Below, piece after piece: positions 18,269 to 27,078 of a stretch of DNA of 47,384 nucleotides. The position numbers and the translations under genes were made by a program. This stretch comes from Chloroflexota bacterium (GTDB lineage Bacteria; Chloroflexota; Dehalococcoidia; SHYB01), in the NCBI GenBank assembly GCA_022572465.1, contig JACZVV010000009.1, positions 1 to 47,384 of the forward strand, written 5' to 3'. Under the pieces are notes generated by a model. That model searched no databases, was not told where the DNA came from, and saw only the letters and a program-made list of their open reading frames with translations. Each line of letters opens with the position of its first letter. Within the stretch, counting starts at the first letter, position 1.

Positions 18269-19414
18269 ATGAGCAAGCTGCTTGCGTTCGCGGTCGTCGG
18301 CGTCCTCGTTTTGGGGGCCTGCACCTCGGGGCGGGGACAGGAGTCCACGCCCGCCGTGGAGCGTTCGCCGACGGCGCCTACTACAGCCAAGCCCACCGCG
18401 GTCGCTTCGACTGCCACGCAGCAGCAGCCGCCGCCATCGGCCACGGCCACGCCACAGCCGACGGCTACCCCTGAGCCGGTCATCGCGGCCAACGTCATTA
18501 CGGCGCCGCCGGCGTCGCTACCCGAGATCGACCTGAGCCAGATGTACCAGCTCCTGGGCATCGACACCATCGCACCCATCTACGATCCGCAATTCGTCCC
18601 GGCCGATCGCGCCACCATCGGGGACCTCGACCTGGTCCTCGGGGTCGAGATCAACGGCGAGGCCAAAGCCTATCCCATCGCGCCGCTGATAAGACGGGAG
18701 ATGGTCAACGACGTGGTGGGCGGGGTGCCGATCCTGGTCACCTGGTGACCCCTCTGCTTCACCGGTCTGGTGCACGACCGGCGGATCGATGGCGAGGCGG
18801 TGGTCTTCGGCAACCAGGGCGCCCTGTTCATGAACGCCATGACCTGGTTTGACCACAGCACCGCCAGCATCTGGTCTCAGCCCTGGGGCCTGGCCATCGA
18901 AGGCGAGCTCAAAGGCACCCGTCTCCGGCAGCTCCCCATGAACCTGGTCGAGTGGGGGGGCTGGAAGGTGGACCACCCCGACACCCTGGTCTTGAACGTC
19001 CCCGGCCTGCGGCTGGGAAACTTCGGCCAGCGCTTCAGGGAGGACTTCGTGATCGGCATCGCGTTAGGCGACCATGCCCGGTCGTACCCTTACCCCATCC
19101 TCGCGGAAGAGGTTGTGGTCAACGATGCCGTCGGGCCCTTCCCCATCGTCCTGCACACCAACCCCGAGAGCAGCAACGTGCAGGTGTTCGTCCGCCGAGC
19201 CCAGGGCCGGGTACTGACGTTCGTGCCCGACGGAACACAGATGCGCGACCGGGAAACCGGGAGCCTCTGGGACCCGATCCGAGGCCTCGCCGTGGAAGGC
19301 CCCTTGCGCGGCCAGGGACTTCAGCGGGTCTCCGGCAACAGCTCCACCGACTGGTCCTGGCGCGACTTCTACCCCCAGTCGACAGAGTATCAGGGGCGCG
19401 CCGCCCGCAATTGA
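18269..19414 (+). CDS. DUF3179-like lipoprotein, putative selenoprotein with in-frame UGA (Sec) at 18746-18748
   Basis: Lipobox FAVVGVLVLGACTSG; one frame from 18269 to 19414 broken only by TGA; read-through VNDVVGGVPILVTW-U-PLCFTGLVHDRRIDGEAVVFGNQGALFMNAMTWFD fits DUF3179 with U in place of the first Cys of CPLC. Confidence 0.82.
18746..18781 (+). promoter_or_regulatory. candidate bacterial SECIS element
   Basis: UGA followed by perfect stem CCGGTC(18762-18767)/GACCGG(18776-18781) with loop TGGTGCAC; G at loop position 2, about 20 nt after UGA. Confidence 0.65.
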
Positions 19415-19437
19415 CCCCGGCGCGGCGGCAGGGTCGG

Positions 19438-20544
19438 CTACAGCTTGAAGAGCTCAGCGGCGTTCTCGCCCAGAATCCTGCCCTTGGCCTCGCCCGAGAG
19501 GTCGTCCCGGCCGGCGAGATACTCCACCGTGCCCGGAAACTTGGCGTCGATGTGCCAATAGTCCGACGCGTACAGAATGTTGCCCGCGCCTAACGCGTCG
19601 ACCACCTGCGGCAGCGTCGTTTCGTCGTAGTCGCACGTGACCATCACCCGGCCGCTCTCAACGTACTCACTGGGCCTGAGCTTCGCCGGAACCTGCTTGC
19701 CGAACTTCTCATATTGGCTATCCATGCGATTCAGCCAGAACGGCAGCCACCCCACGTAGCCCTCCATGATGCCGACCCGCAGCCGGGGAAACCGGTCGAG
19801 GACGCCGCCGCAGATAAAGCGGCTCATGGCCGTCATCAGCTCGAAGGGGAAGGTGTACAGGTTGAGATAGAACTGGTTGGGAGATCGCGGGCCCGCCATG
19901 TTATCGATGCCCGGCATCAGGTAGCCGCCGTGGGAGCAGACCGGGACGTCGAGGTCCTGAGCCACGGCGTACACCGGGTCCAGAGCCGCGTCGTCCAGGT
20001 CGCGGCCGTGGACGTTGGTGGGAAAGTGCGCGCCCACCAGGCCCAGCTCGGTGACGCCGCGGTGAAGCTCGGCGGCGGCGCCTTCGGGGTTCTGGAGCGG
20101 CAGCGCGCACATCCCTTTGAGCCGCTCGGGATAGGCGGCGCAGTATCCGGCCAGCCAGTCGTTGTAGGCCCGGCACAGCGCCAGGGCGAGATCGCCGTCG
20201 TCCAGGCCCGAGGCCGCCAGCGCGAGGACGCCGCCGAAGAGCACCGCCTGATCGATGCCATCGAGGTCCATGTCCTCGATGCGGACGTGCGGGTCCCACA
20301 TTCCGGGGCGGGTCGAGTGGACCGCGAAGTTGTCCTCCTCGGCGGGCACGCCCGCATCGACGCCGGGGATGGGCTCGAACCAGATCTTGCCCTCCAGAAA
20401 CATGCGTCCACCGCCGGTGGGAAACGGGATGTAGCGTGGCGCTCGGTCCCGGTACGCCGGGCCCATCGCGTCGCGCCACTGGACGGCGTCAGGATGCGTC
20501 TCCATCACGTGGCCGTCGGCGTCGATAACACGATGCTTCGGCAT
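19438..20544 (-). CDS. amidohydrolase family protein
   Basis: MPKHRVIDADGHVMETHPDAVQWRD...AYNDWLAGYCAAYPERLKGMCALPLQNP...ILYASDYWHIDAKFPG. Confidence 0.92.
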   Translation of the reverse strand: MPKHRVIDADGHVMETHPDAVQWRDAMGPAYRDRAPRYIPFPTGGGRMFLEGKIWFEPIPGVDAGVPAEEDNFAVHSTRPGMWDPHVRIEDMDLDGIDQAVLFGGVLALAASGLDDGDLALALCRAYNDWLAGYCAAYPERLKGMCALPLQNPEGAAAELHRGVTELGLVGAHFPTNVHGRDLDDAALDPVYAVAQDLDVPVCSHGGYLMPGIDNMAGPRSPNQFYLNLYTFPFELMTAMSRFICGGVLDRFPRLRVGIMEGYVGWLPFWLNRMDSQYEKFGKQVPAKLRPSEYVESGRVMVTCDYDETTLPQVVDALGAGNILYASDYWHIDAKFPGTVEYLAGRDDLSGEAKGRILGENAAELFKL

Positions 20545-20605
20545 GGCTTCTCCTCGGGGGCCTCCGATCGATGAACGTGGAGGACGAAAGGTCGGGCTTG
20601 GCTGG

Positions 20606-20679
20606 TGCGCTTGGCGGGAATCGAACCCGCAACCTCAGCCTTCGCAGGGCTGCGCTCTGTCCGATTGAGCTACAAGCGC
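20606..20679 (-). tRNA. tRNA-Arg (anticodon GCG)
   Basis: RC gcgcttgtagctcaatcggacagagcgcagccctgcgaaggctgaggttgcgggttcgattcccgccaagcgca; loop CTGCGAA; encoded CCA follows. Confidence 0.93.
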
Positions 20680-20756
20680 GCGACCAGGGTCAAACGCCTG
20701 AACCGAGAGGCCTACTATAGCAAAATCCCGCTGCTCCCGACAAGGAGCCCGCCCGT

Positions 20757-21797
20757 TCAATACCCTGCATCGCGGTCGACCTCGTTCACCAGCCGGTGAC
20801 CGTCCAGGTAGAGTCGCAGATTGGCCACGAACAGGTCGACGACCCGAGCGTCGTAGCTCTCGAAGAGACCGGCGATGTGGCCTGAGATCACCACGTTGGG
20901 CAGATCCCACAGGGGGCTGTCCGAGGGCAAGGGCTCGGTCTCGAACACGTCCAGAGCCGCGCCGGCAAGGCGTCCCCTTCGCAGAGCGTCGATCAGCGCC
21001 GCCTCGTCCACCACGTCGCCCCGTGAAACGTTGATCAGGCAGGCCGAGGGACGCATCGCCTCCAGCTCCGCGCGGCCGATCATCCCCACGGTCTCGCCGG
21101 TCGCCGGCACGGCAAGCACGACGAAGTCGCTGGCGGCCAACAGCCGATGCAGCTGGTCGTGAGGCAAGACCCACGAAGGCAGGTGGGCCTCGGGATCGAC
21201 GTGCCGCTTGGTCGCCAGCACGTTCATCCCCAGTCCCTGGGCCAGCCGGGCCACCTCGCCGCCGACGGCCCCCAGGCCCACGATCCCAAGGGTGGTCCCC
21301 CGGACCGGCCCCAGCTCAAACCTGTCCCACTCCCGCCTGGCCTTGCTGGCCAGCATCCGAGGCACGTTCTTGGCCAACGAGAAGATCGCGGCGACGACGT
21401 ACTCGGCTACCGGGGTCGAGTTGATGCCCGCGCCGCTGGTGATGGTGACCTCCGGTGCGTCCCAAAGGTCCGTCTGGCGAAAGATCTCGACGCCCGCCAG
21501 CGGCGACTGGACCCAGCGGACGTTGGGCGCCCGGGACGCGACGTCGGCGGGCAGACGCCGCGCCGACAGCAAGACCTCGGCTTCGGCCAGAAGGTCGTTC
21601 AGCGAACGCCCCGGCTCTCGAAGCGGCGCCGGCGTCTGCCCGGGCCGCAGGGCCGACGGCAGCTCCTCCAGGAGCTGGGCCGCGGCATCGTGGACCTTCG
21701 CCCGCTCGTCCACCGCCACGATCCGCGCCAGCAGCTCGTCGGGCAGGCTGGTGCAGACCAGAACGTTTACCGGGCGATCATCAACCGGCAAGGTCAC
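20757..21797 (-). CDS. D-2-hydroxyacid dehydrogenase (NAD-binding)
   Basis: GTTLGIVGLGAVGGEVARLAQGLGMNVLATKR; CLINVSRGDVVDEAALIDALRRGRLAGAALDVFETEPLP; GTG start inferred. Confidence 0.9.
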   Translation of the reverse strand: MTLPVDDRPVNVLVCTSLPDELLARIVAVDERAKVHDAAAQLLEELPSALRPGQTPAPLREPGRSLNDLLAEAEVLLSARRLPADVASRAPNVRWVQSPLAGVEIFRQTDLWDAPEVTITSGAGINSTPVAEYVVAAIFSLAKNVPRMLASKARREWDRFELGPVRGTTLGIVGLGAVGGEVARLAQGLGMNVLATKRHVDPEAHLPSWVLPHDQLHRLLAASDFVVLAVPATGETVGMIGRAELEAMRPSACLINVSRGDVVDEAALIDALRRGRLAGAALDVFETEPLPSDSPLWDLPNVVISGHIAGLFESYDARVVDLFVANLRLYLDGHRLVNEVDRDAGY

Positions 21798-22402
21798 TGC
21801 TCCGAAGCCAGCGCAAATCGAGCCGAGACCAGCCGCGCCAGAACCACCGCGTTGGTCAGGCTGGCGAGAACGATGAGCGTTGCCAGCCCCAGTCCCGCCA
21901 CGCCCCCGATCATGACGATAAACAAGCGGATGTCCCGCGAAGCGACGGACGTGAGTCCGCGATCGAATATCGTACGGGGAGCTCCCTCGATGCGCGCTCG
22001 GGTGTAGCTGACGGTAAAGACGCCCACCAACGCCCACAGCCCGACGATCCACACCCCAGTCTCGGCGCCGTCGGCCGCCCATATCGTCAGCCCAAGAATG
22101 ATGAGCGCGTCGGCGTATCGGTCCAGCACCGCGTCCATGAATCCGCCGAAGCGCGAGGTTTTCCCGGTGAGGCGCGCCAGGTCTCCATCGACGCCATCGG
22201 CGACGGAGGAGGCCTGGGCAAGGAGTCCGCCAAGGATGGGCAGCCCAACGACGAAGGACACCATTGCTCCAGCGGCGATTCCCAGGCTGGAGATGGAGAC
22301 GAGGTTCGGAGTAACCGGCGTATGGCTGAGAGCCCGGGCCAGCGGTCGCGAAATCCGCCGGTTCAGGTGGCGGGAGACGAATCCGTCATACACCGGTTCC
22401 AA
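21794..22402 (-). CDS. CDP-alcohol phosphatidyltransferase family protein
   Basis: ADGVDGDLARLTGKTSRFGGFMDAVLDRYAD matches the D-G-x2-A-R-x8-G-x3-D-x3-D motif; several TM segments. Confidence 0.88.
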   Translation of the reverse strand: MEPVYDGFVSRHLNRRISRPLARALSHTPVTPNLVSISSLGIAAGAMVSFVVGLPILGGLLAQASSVADGVDGDLARLTGKTSRFGGFMDAVLDRYADALIILGLTIWAADGAETGVWIVGLWALVGVFTVSYTRARIEGAPRTIFDRGLTSVASRDIRLFIVMIGGVAGLGLATLIVLASLTNAVVLARLVSARFALASEQ

Positions 22403-23120
22403 CGGAACGCTCCAAGAGCCCCACGATGGAGTCGTAGTCGTCTGGCGTGTCGATGTCCGACCAGAATAGACCGGTGATGTCGCAGGTGCCGAATGGAGGA
22501 GAGTGCGACACGACGTACCGCACCATCTGGCTCAGCTCAACCTCGAGTCCATGCTCGTCCCTCAGACGATCGATCACCGTAAAGACCGTGGGGCTCAGGA
22601 GAAATACACCAATGTCGACGGCGTTCCACTCGGCGATGCCTTTGCCGATCTCCCCGACCTGTCCCAACCCAGCGGTCTGGACCCGTGTCGCGTCGTCGAT
22701 CTGGCTGGCGTGGGTAGCTTCATAGTCCACGCACACGGCAAGGCTGCTACCCCCGCGTTCCAGCAGCCTCGTGACGATGTCCCGGTGAATGACGTGATCG
22801 CCCATGCACAGAACGAACCAGTCGTTGCCCACGAATTCCCGAGCCGCAGCGACGGAGATGGCGTTGCCCCAACGGTAATCGGGGTTGGCAATGAACTCGA
22901 CGGTCATGCCGACCGGAACGCAGAAGGGGACCTCGTCGACGATCCGCTCGGCCCGGTGCCCCACGACGATGCCGACGTTCGTGATCCCGGCCGCCGCCAG
23001 GGCCTCCAATGGATAGGCGATCACCGGCCGCTCGAACACGGGAAGGAGCACCTTGGGATAGCCGCGGGTGACGGGCCAGAGCCGGCCGCCGTCACCCGCC
23101 GCCAGAATAACGCCTTTCAT
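22386..23120 (-). CDS. sugar-phosphate / inositol-phosphate-type nucleotidyltransferase
   Basis: MKGVILAAGDGGRLWPVTRGYPKVLLPVFERPVIAYPLEALAAAGI; start at 23120. Confidence 0.88.
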   Translation of the reverse strand: MKGVILAAGDGGRLWPVTRGYPKVLLPVFERPVIAYPLEALAAAGITNVGIVVGHRAERIVDEVPFCVPVGMTVEFIANPDYRWGNAISVAAAREFVGNDWFVLCMGDHVIHRDIVTRLLERGGSSLAVCVDYEATHASQIDDATRVQTAGLGQVGEIGKGIAEWNAVDIGVFLLSPTVFTVIDRLRDEHGLEVELSQMVRYVVSHSPPFGTCDITGLFWSDIDTPDDYDSIVGLLERSVGTGV

Positions 23121-23280
23121 AGCTCGGTAGCCTCCTTGCCGGGCCAACAACGGGACGCGGGCATTCGCCGGATCGCCGGGGTCTCCAGAATCAAGGACTC
23201 CGGGTCAGCTCCCAGCTACGACGACGATGACTCGTCCCCAACGCTCGAGGAAAGCGACTGGCCGGGCATTCCGCCTCGCA

Positions 23281-24083
23281 TCAACCATCCCATTCCAACA
23301 CCCGGCGCCCATCGCCGATGGGGTGTCTTCGGGCGACGACCAACAGATTCTCTTCATACCAGGTGATACGCCTGGTATTGGGGAAGCATTTTCTGAGGTT
23401 CCACACAAACTGTTCCCGCGACCGTTCGAGCTCTTCGTCGCTGTAGAGGCCAAAGGTCGAATAATGCCGATGTTCTGCTTGCTCGAGGAGCCGGTCCATA
23501 CTCGCAACCCGCCTCTGAGAGAACCGCCGGACCGTTTCAATATGGAAGCCACCGGTACTTCCGATCGCCGTGGCCAGCTCATCGTCCTCGTACAGCCGGC
23601 TCTCCTTCTCCGCGAACCGGGGGAAGTGCCGGCGCCCCAGACCGACCGCTGGTTCTGGCTACGCGAACGCGTGTAGATGAAAAGGTAGCCTCCATCCTTC
23701 AGGACCCGATGGCTCTCCTGGAGAAACCCAGGAAGCGGGAAGTGATGGATGGCATTGAACGTCAGGACACAATCGAGCGTCTCCGTCCTTATGGGGAGGT
23801 CGTCGGCGGGCGCCCGAGTCGTGGCAAACCGGCGGACACCGCTATTGCGCAGGTAGCTCTTCAGCTCCGCCAATATCAGGTCGCTCTGGTCGACGCAATG
23901 GAGGAAGAGGCGTTCTCCCAGGTGCTGGAACAGCAAGAAGTCGTACCGGCCGGCGCCACACCCAACGTCGACGGCCTCGATAGCTGGAAGCCCTTCCAGC
24001 GTCTCCTGAATCAACCCGATCGGCTCGGCGTCCGTCGCCCGCAGGTCCCGGTATCGGGGAGCGATCCGAGCAAAATGCTCCTG
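23281..24083 (-). pseudogene. class I SAM methyltransferase, frameshifted near 23634
   Basis: IEAVDVGCGAGRYDFLLFQHLGERLFLHCVDQSD...FNAIHHFPLPGFLQESHRVLKDGGYLFIYTRSRSQNQRSVWG continues in another frame as RRHFPRFAEKESRLYEDDELATAIG...MDRLLEQAEHRHYSTFGLYSDEELERS...ARRHPIGDGRRVLEWDG. Confidence 0.7.
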
Positions 24084-24395
24084 TAAATGCTCCAGCGCTT
24101 ACCTCCTGGCCTATCCGCGCGGGTCCCGAAGGCGTAGCCCACAACAGGCAGAATCGCCGTCCGGTCTCACCCGTTCACACCCGCGGGGATGTGTTCCTCA
24201 ACGATCCAGTGGGAAGTCCTCGCTCACTTCGCTCGACAAAGTCTAACGGCGCTGTCAAGCCTCAGCAAATCGCCCCTCAACCCTGGAGAACCCGCACATC
24301 GACCCTGTCGAAATAGCCGGACCCATCGTGCTCCAAAGCCCACGGGCCCGGCACACGTCCGCCCGGGTCGGGCGGCGACCGGGGAGAGGGGGTGG

Positions 24396-24479
24396 TGCCG
24401 AAGGTGAGACTCGAACTCACACGCCCGTACGGGCACTACGCCCTGAACGTAGCGCGTCTGCCAATTCCGCCACTTCGGC
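24396..24479 (-). tRNA. tRNA-Leu (anticodon CAG)
   Basis: RC gccgaagtggcggaattggcagacgcgctacgttcagggcgtagtgcccgtacgggcgtgtgagttcgagtctcaccttcggca; long variable arm; encoded CCA (24393-24395). Confidence 0.95.
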
Positions 24480-24747
24480 GTCTTGGAATCCATCCGTATT
24501 GTAGCCAACGGCAACCGCGTTGGCAATCGGACCGTGCCACGGCGCCGAGCGGCCCACAACGCCGTCTGTCCTCGCACTCCCGGCCCCCATCCTCTCGGTT
24601 TGACGCCTTCGCACGCCGCTGATACACTCGGCTGAGCGTACAACCCGCGCCGGACCGCCTCGCTGGAGACGGCCGGCCCGCACAACGGCGGCAATTCGCA
24701 ACGCCTGCACATTGGTCACCGCCTTCAGAGGGAAAAGGAAAGCTGCT

Positions 24748-27051
24748 ATGACCACCACGGCTGATCGAACGACGAAGACGAATAGGAAATACCGCGTCAT
24801 CGGCACCAGGCCGATTCGCCACGACGGCCACGACAAGGTTACCGGCCGGGCCAAATATGGCGCCGACATTCAGCTGGCCGGGCTGCTCTTTGGAGCCGTG
24901 CTGCGCAGCCCCCACCCTCACGCCCGGATCCGCTCCATCGACACCTCGAAAGCCGCGGCGTTGCCAGGCGTCAAGGCCGTCATGACCGGCAAGGACCTGC
25001 CTGAGAAGGCCACCCCGCCCGGCAACTTCATGGAGACGCTTGCGGACCCCCAGGTCCTGACGGAAAACGTGATGGCTCGCGGCAAGGTCCTGTACAAGGG
25101 CCATGCGGTGGCCGCGGTGGCCGCCGTCGACCGCCACGTGGCCGAGGAGGCCCTGGAGCTGATCGAGGTGGACTACGAGGTCCTGCCCCATGTTCTCGAC
25201 GTTCGCGAGGCGATGAAGCCCGGCGCGCCGATCCTCCACGAGGACCTGCGGACCAGGACCACGGCGCAGATGCCCGGGGACACGCCGGACACCGACGGGC
25301 CGACCAACATCGCCTCCCACGTCCAGTTCGTGCAAGGCGACGTCGCCCAAGGGTTCAAAGAGGCCGACGCCATCGTGGAGCGAACGTTCGAGACGAAGCC
25401 GGTCCACCAAGGGTATATCGAGCTCCACAACTCCACGGCTTCCTGGTCGACCGATGGCAACCTCACGATCTGGAAGAGCACCCAAGGTCCGTTCATCGTG
25501 CGCCACCAGGTGGCCTGCATCCTCAACCTTCCGCCCTCTCAGATCAAGGTCGTGCCGATGGAAATCGGCGGCGGTTTCGGCGGCAAGATCAACACCTATA
25601 CCGACGCCGTGGCGGCGGTCCTTTCGAAGAAGACCGGCCATCCGGTGCAGGTGGTGATGAGCCGAAAGGACGTCTTCGAGGGGACCGGGCCGACCTCGGC
25701 CACCCACATGCGCGCCAAGATCGGCGCCACGAAGGACGGGCGGATCACCGCCGTCGAAGTCAATCTGACGTATGCCGCCGGTGGATTTCCCGGCTCGCCG
25801 GTGGGCTCTGGCGCGGGCACCTGTCTCGCGCCCTACAAGGTCGAAAACTTGAAGATCGACGGGTACGACGTGGTGGTGAACGAGCCGAAATCGGCCGCCT
25901 ACCGGGCGCCGGGCTCGCCCCAGGCCGCCTTCGCGGTCGAGCCGGTCATCGACGAGCTGGCCGACAAGCTCGGCATGGACCCCATGGAGTTCCGCCTGAA
26001 AAACGCGACCCGAACCGGCGACCGCCAGGCCAGCGGCGTGCCCTTCCCCAGCATCGGGTGCGTCGAGGTTGAGGAGGCGATGATCAACCACCCCCACTAC
26101 AAGGCGCCTCTGGAGGGCCCGAACCGAGGCCGCGGCGTCGCCTTGGGCTACTGGGGCAACGCGGGGATGAACTCTTCGGCCACGATTAACGTCACGCCCA
26201 ACGGCTCGATCACGTTGGTGACCGGCTCGGTGGACATCGGCGGCTCCCGCCCGGCCCTGGCCATGCAGGCCGCAGAGGTCCTGGGCCTCGCCGCGGAAGA
26301 CGTGCATCCTTCCGTCGGCGACACCGACTCGGTGGGGTACACCGGCGTCACCGGCGGCAGCCGGACGACCTTCGCCACGGGCATCGCCGTCATCAAAGCC
26401 GCCGAGGACGTGCGCGACCAGATGATCAAGCGCGCCGCCCTGGTTTGGGAGACGCAGCCCGAGGACGTGGAGTTCAAGGACGGCGTCTTTACCTCGAAGA
26501 AGAACCCCGAGGACACCCTCACGTTCCAGAAGCTCGCCTCCCGGCTCATGGGGACCGGCGGGCCGGTCACCGCGTCGGCCTCTGCGGACCCCAAGCAGGT
26601 CGGCCCGTCCTTCTCTGGCATGATCGTCGACGTCGAGGTCGATCCCGAGACGGGCAAGGTCGATATCCTGCGGGCCACCTTGTTCCAGGACGTGGGCACG
26701 GCGGTCCATCCCAGCTACGTCGAGGGACAGATGCAAGGCGGCGCGGTCCAGGGCATCGGATGGGCGCTGAACGAGGAGTACTTCTACGGCGACAACGGCG
26801 TGATGGCCAACTCGAGCTTCCTCGACTATCGCATGCCCACCAGCCTCGACCTGCCGATGGTGGAGCCGGTGGTGATCGAGGTGCCGAATCCCGGCCATCC
26901 CTTTGGGCTACGCGGCGTCGGCGAGTCCTCCATCGTCTCCCCCATGGCCGCCATCGCCAACGCCATCTCCCACGCCATCGGCCAGCGATTGACCACGCTG
27001 CCCATGTCGCCGACGGTCGTCCGCGAGGCGCTGGTTAACGGAGACAAATAG
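24748..27051 (+). CDS. xanthine dehydrogenase / aldehyde oxidase family molybdopterin-binding subunit
   Basis: YRVIGTRPIRHDGHDKVTGRAKYGADIQLAGLLFGAVLRSPHPHARI; IGGGFGGKINTYTDAVAAVLSKKTGHPVQVVMSR; AYRAPGSPQAAFAVEPVIDELA. Confidence 0.95.
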   Translation: MTTTADRTTKTNRKYRVIGTRPIRHDGHDKVTGRAKYGADIQLAGLLFGAVLRSPHPHARIRSIDTSKAAALPGVKAVMTGKDLPEKATPPGNFMETLADPQVLTENVMARGKVLYKGHAVAAVAAVDRHVAEEALELIEVDYEVLPHVLDVREAMKPGAPILHEDLRTRTTAQMPGDTPDTDGPTNIASHVQFVQGDVAQGFKEADAIVERTFETKPVHQGYIELHNSTASWSTDGNLTIWKSTQGPFIVRHQVACILNLPPSQIKVVPMEIGGGFGGKINTYTDAVAAVLSKKTGHPVQVVMSRKDVFEGTGPTSATHMRAKIGATKDGRITAVEVNLTYAAGGFPGSPVGSGAGTCLAPYKVENLKIDGYDVVVNEPKSAAYRAPGSPQAAFAVEPVIDELADKLGMDPMEFRLKNATRTGDRQASGVPFPSIGCVEVEEAMINHPHYKAPLEGPNRGRGVALGYWGNAGMNSSATINVTPNGSITLVTGSVDIGGSRPALAMQAAEVLGLAAEDVHPSVGDTDSVGYTGVTGGSRTTFATGIAVIKAAEDVRDQMIKRAALVWETQPEDVEFKDGVFTSKKNPEDTLTFQKLASRLMGTGGPVTASASADPKQVGPSFSGMIVDVEVDPETGKVDILRATLFQDVGTAVHPSYVEGQMQGGAVQGIGWALNEEYFYGDNGVMANSSFLDYRMPTSLDLPMVEPVVIEVPNPGHPFGLRGVGESSIVSPMAAIANAISHAIGQRLTTLPMSPTVVREALVNGDK

Positions 27052-27078
27052 CGCGCGCCGGAACGGCCTCCCTCGCGC

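Noticed and set aside
23281-24083. Third UGA-recoding (Sec) candidate in the split methyltransferase
   Set aside because: The break is a frame change, not an in-frame TGA at a Cys position
24436-26898. 820-aa minus-strand ORF
   Set aside because: Antisense to the XDH-family gene and running through the tRNA-Leu; no domain signature
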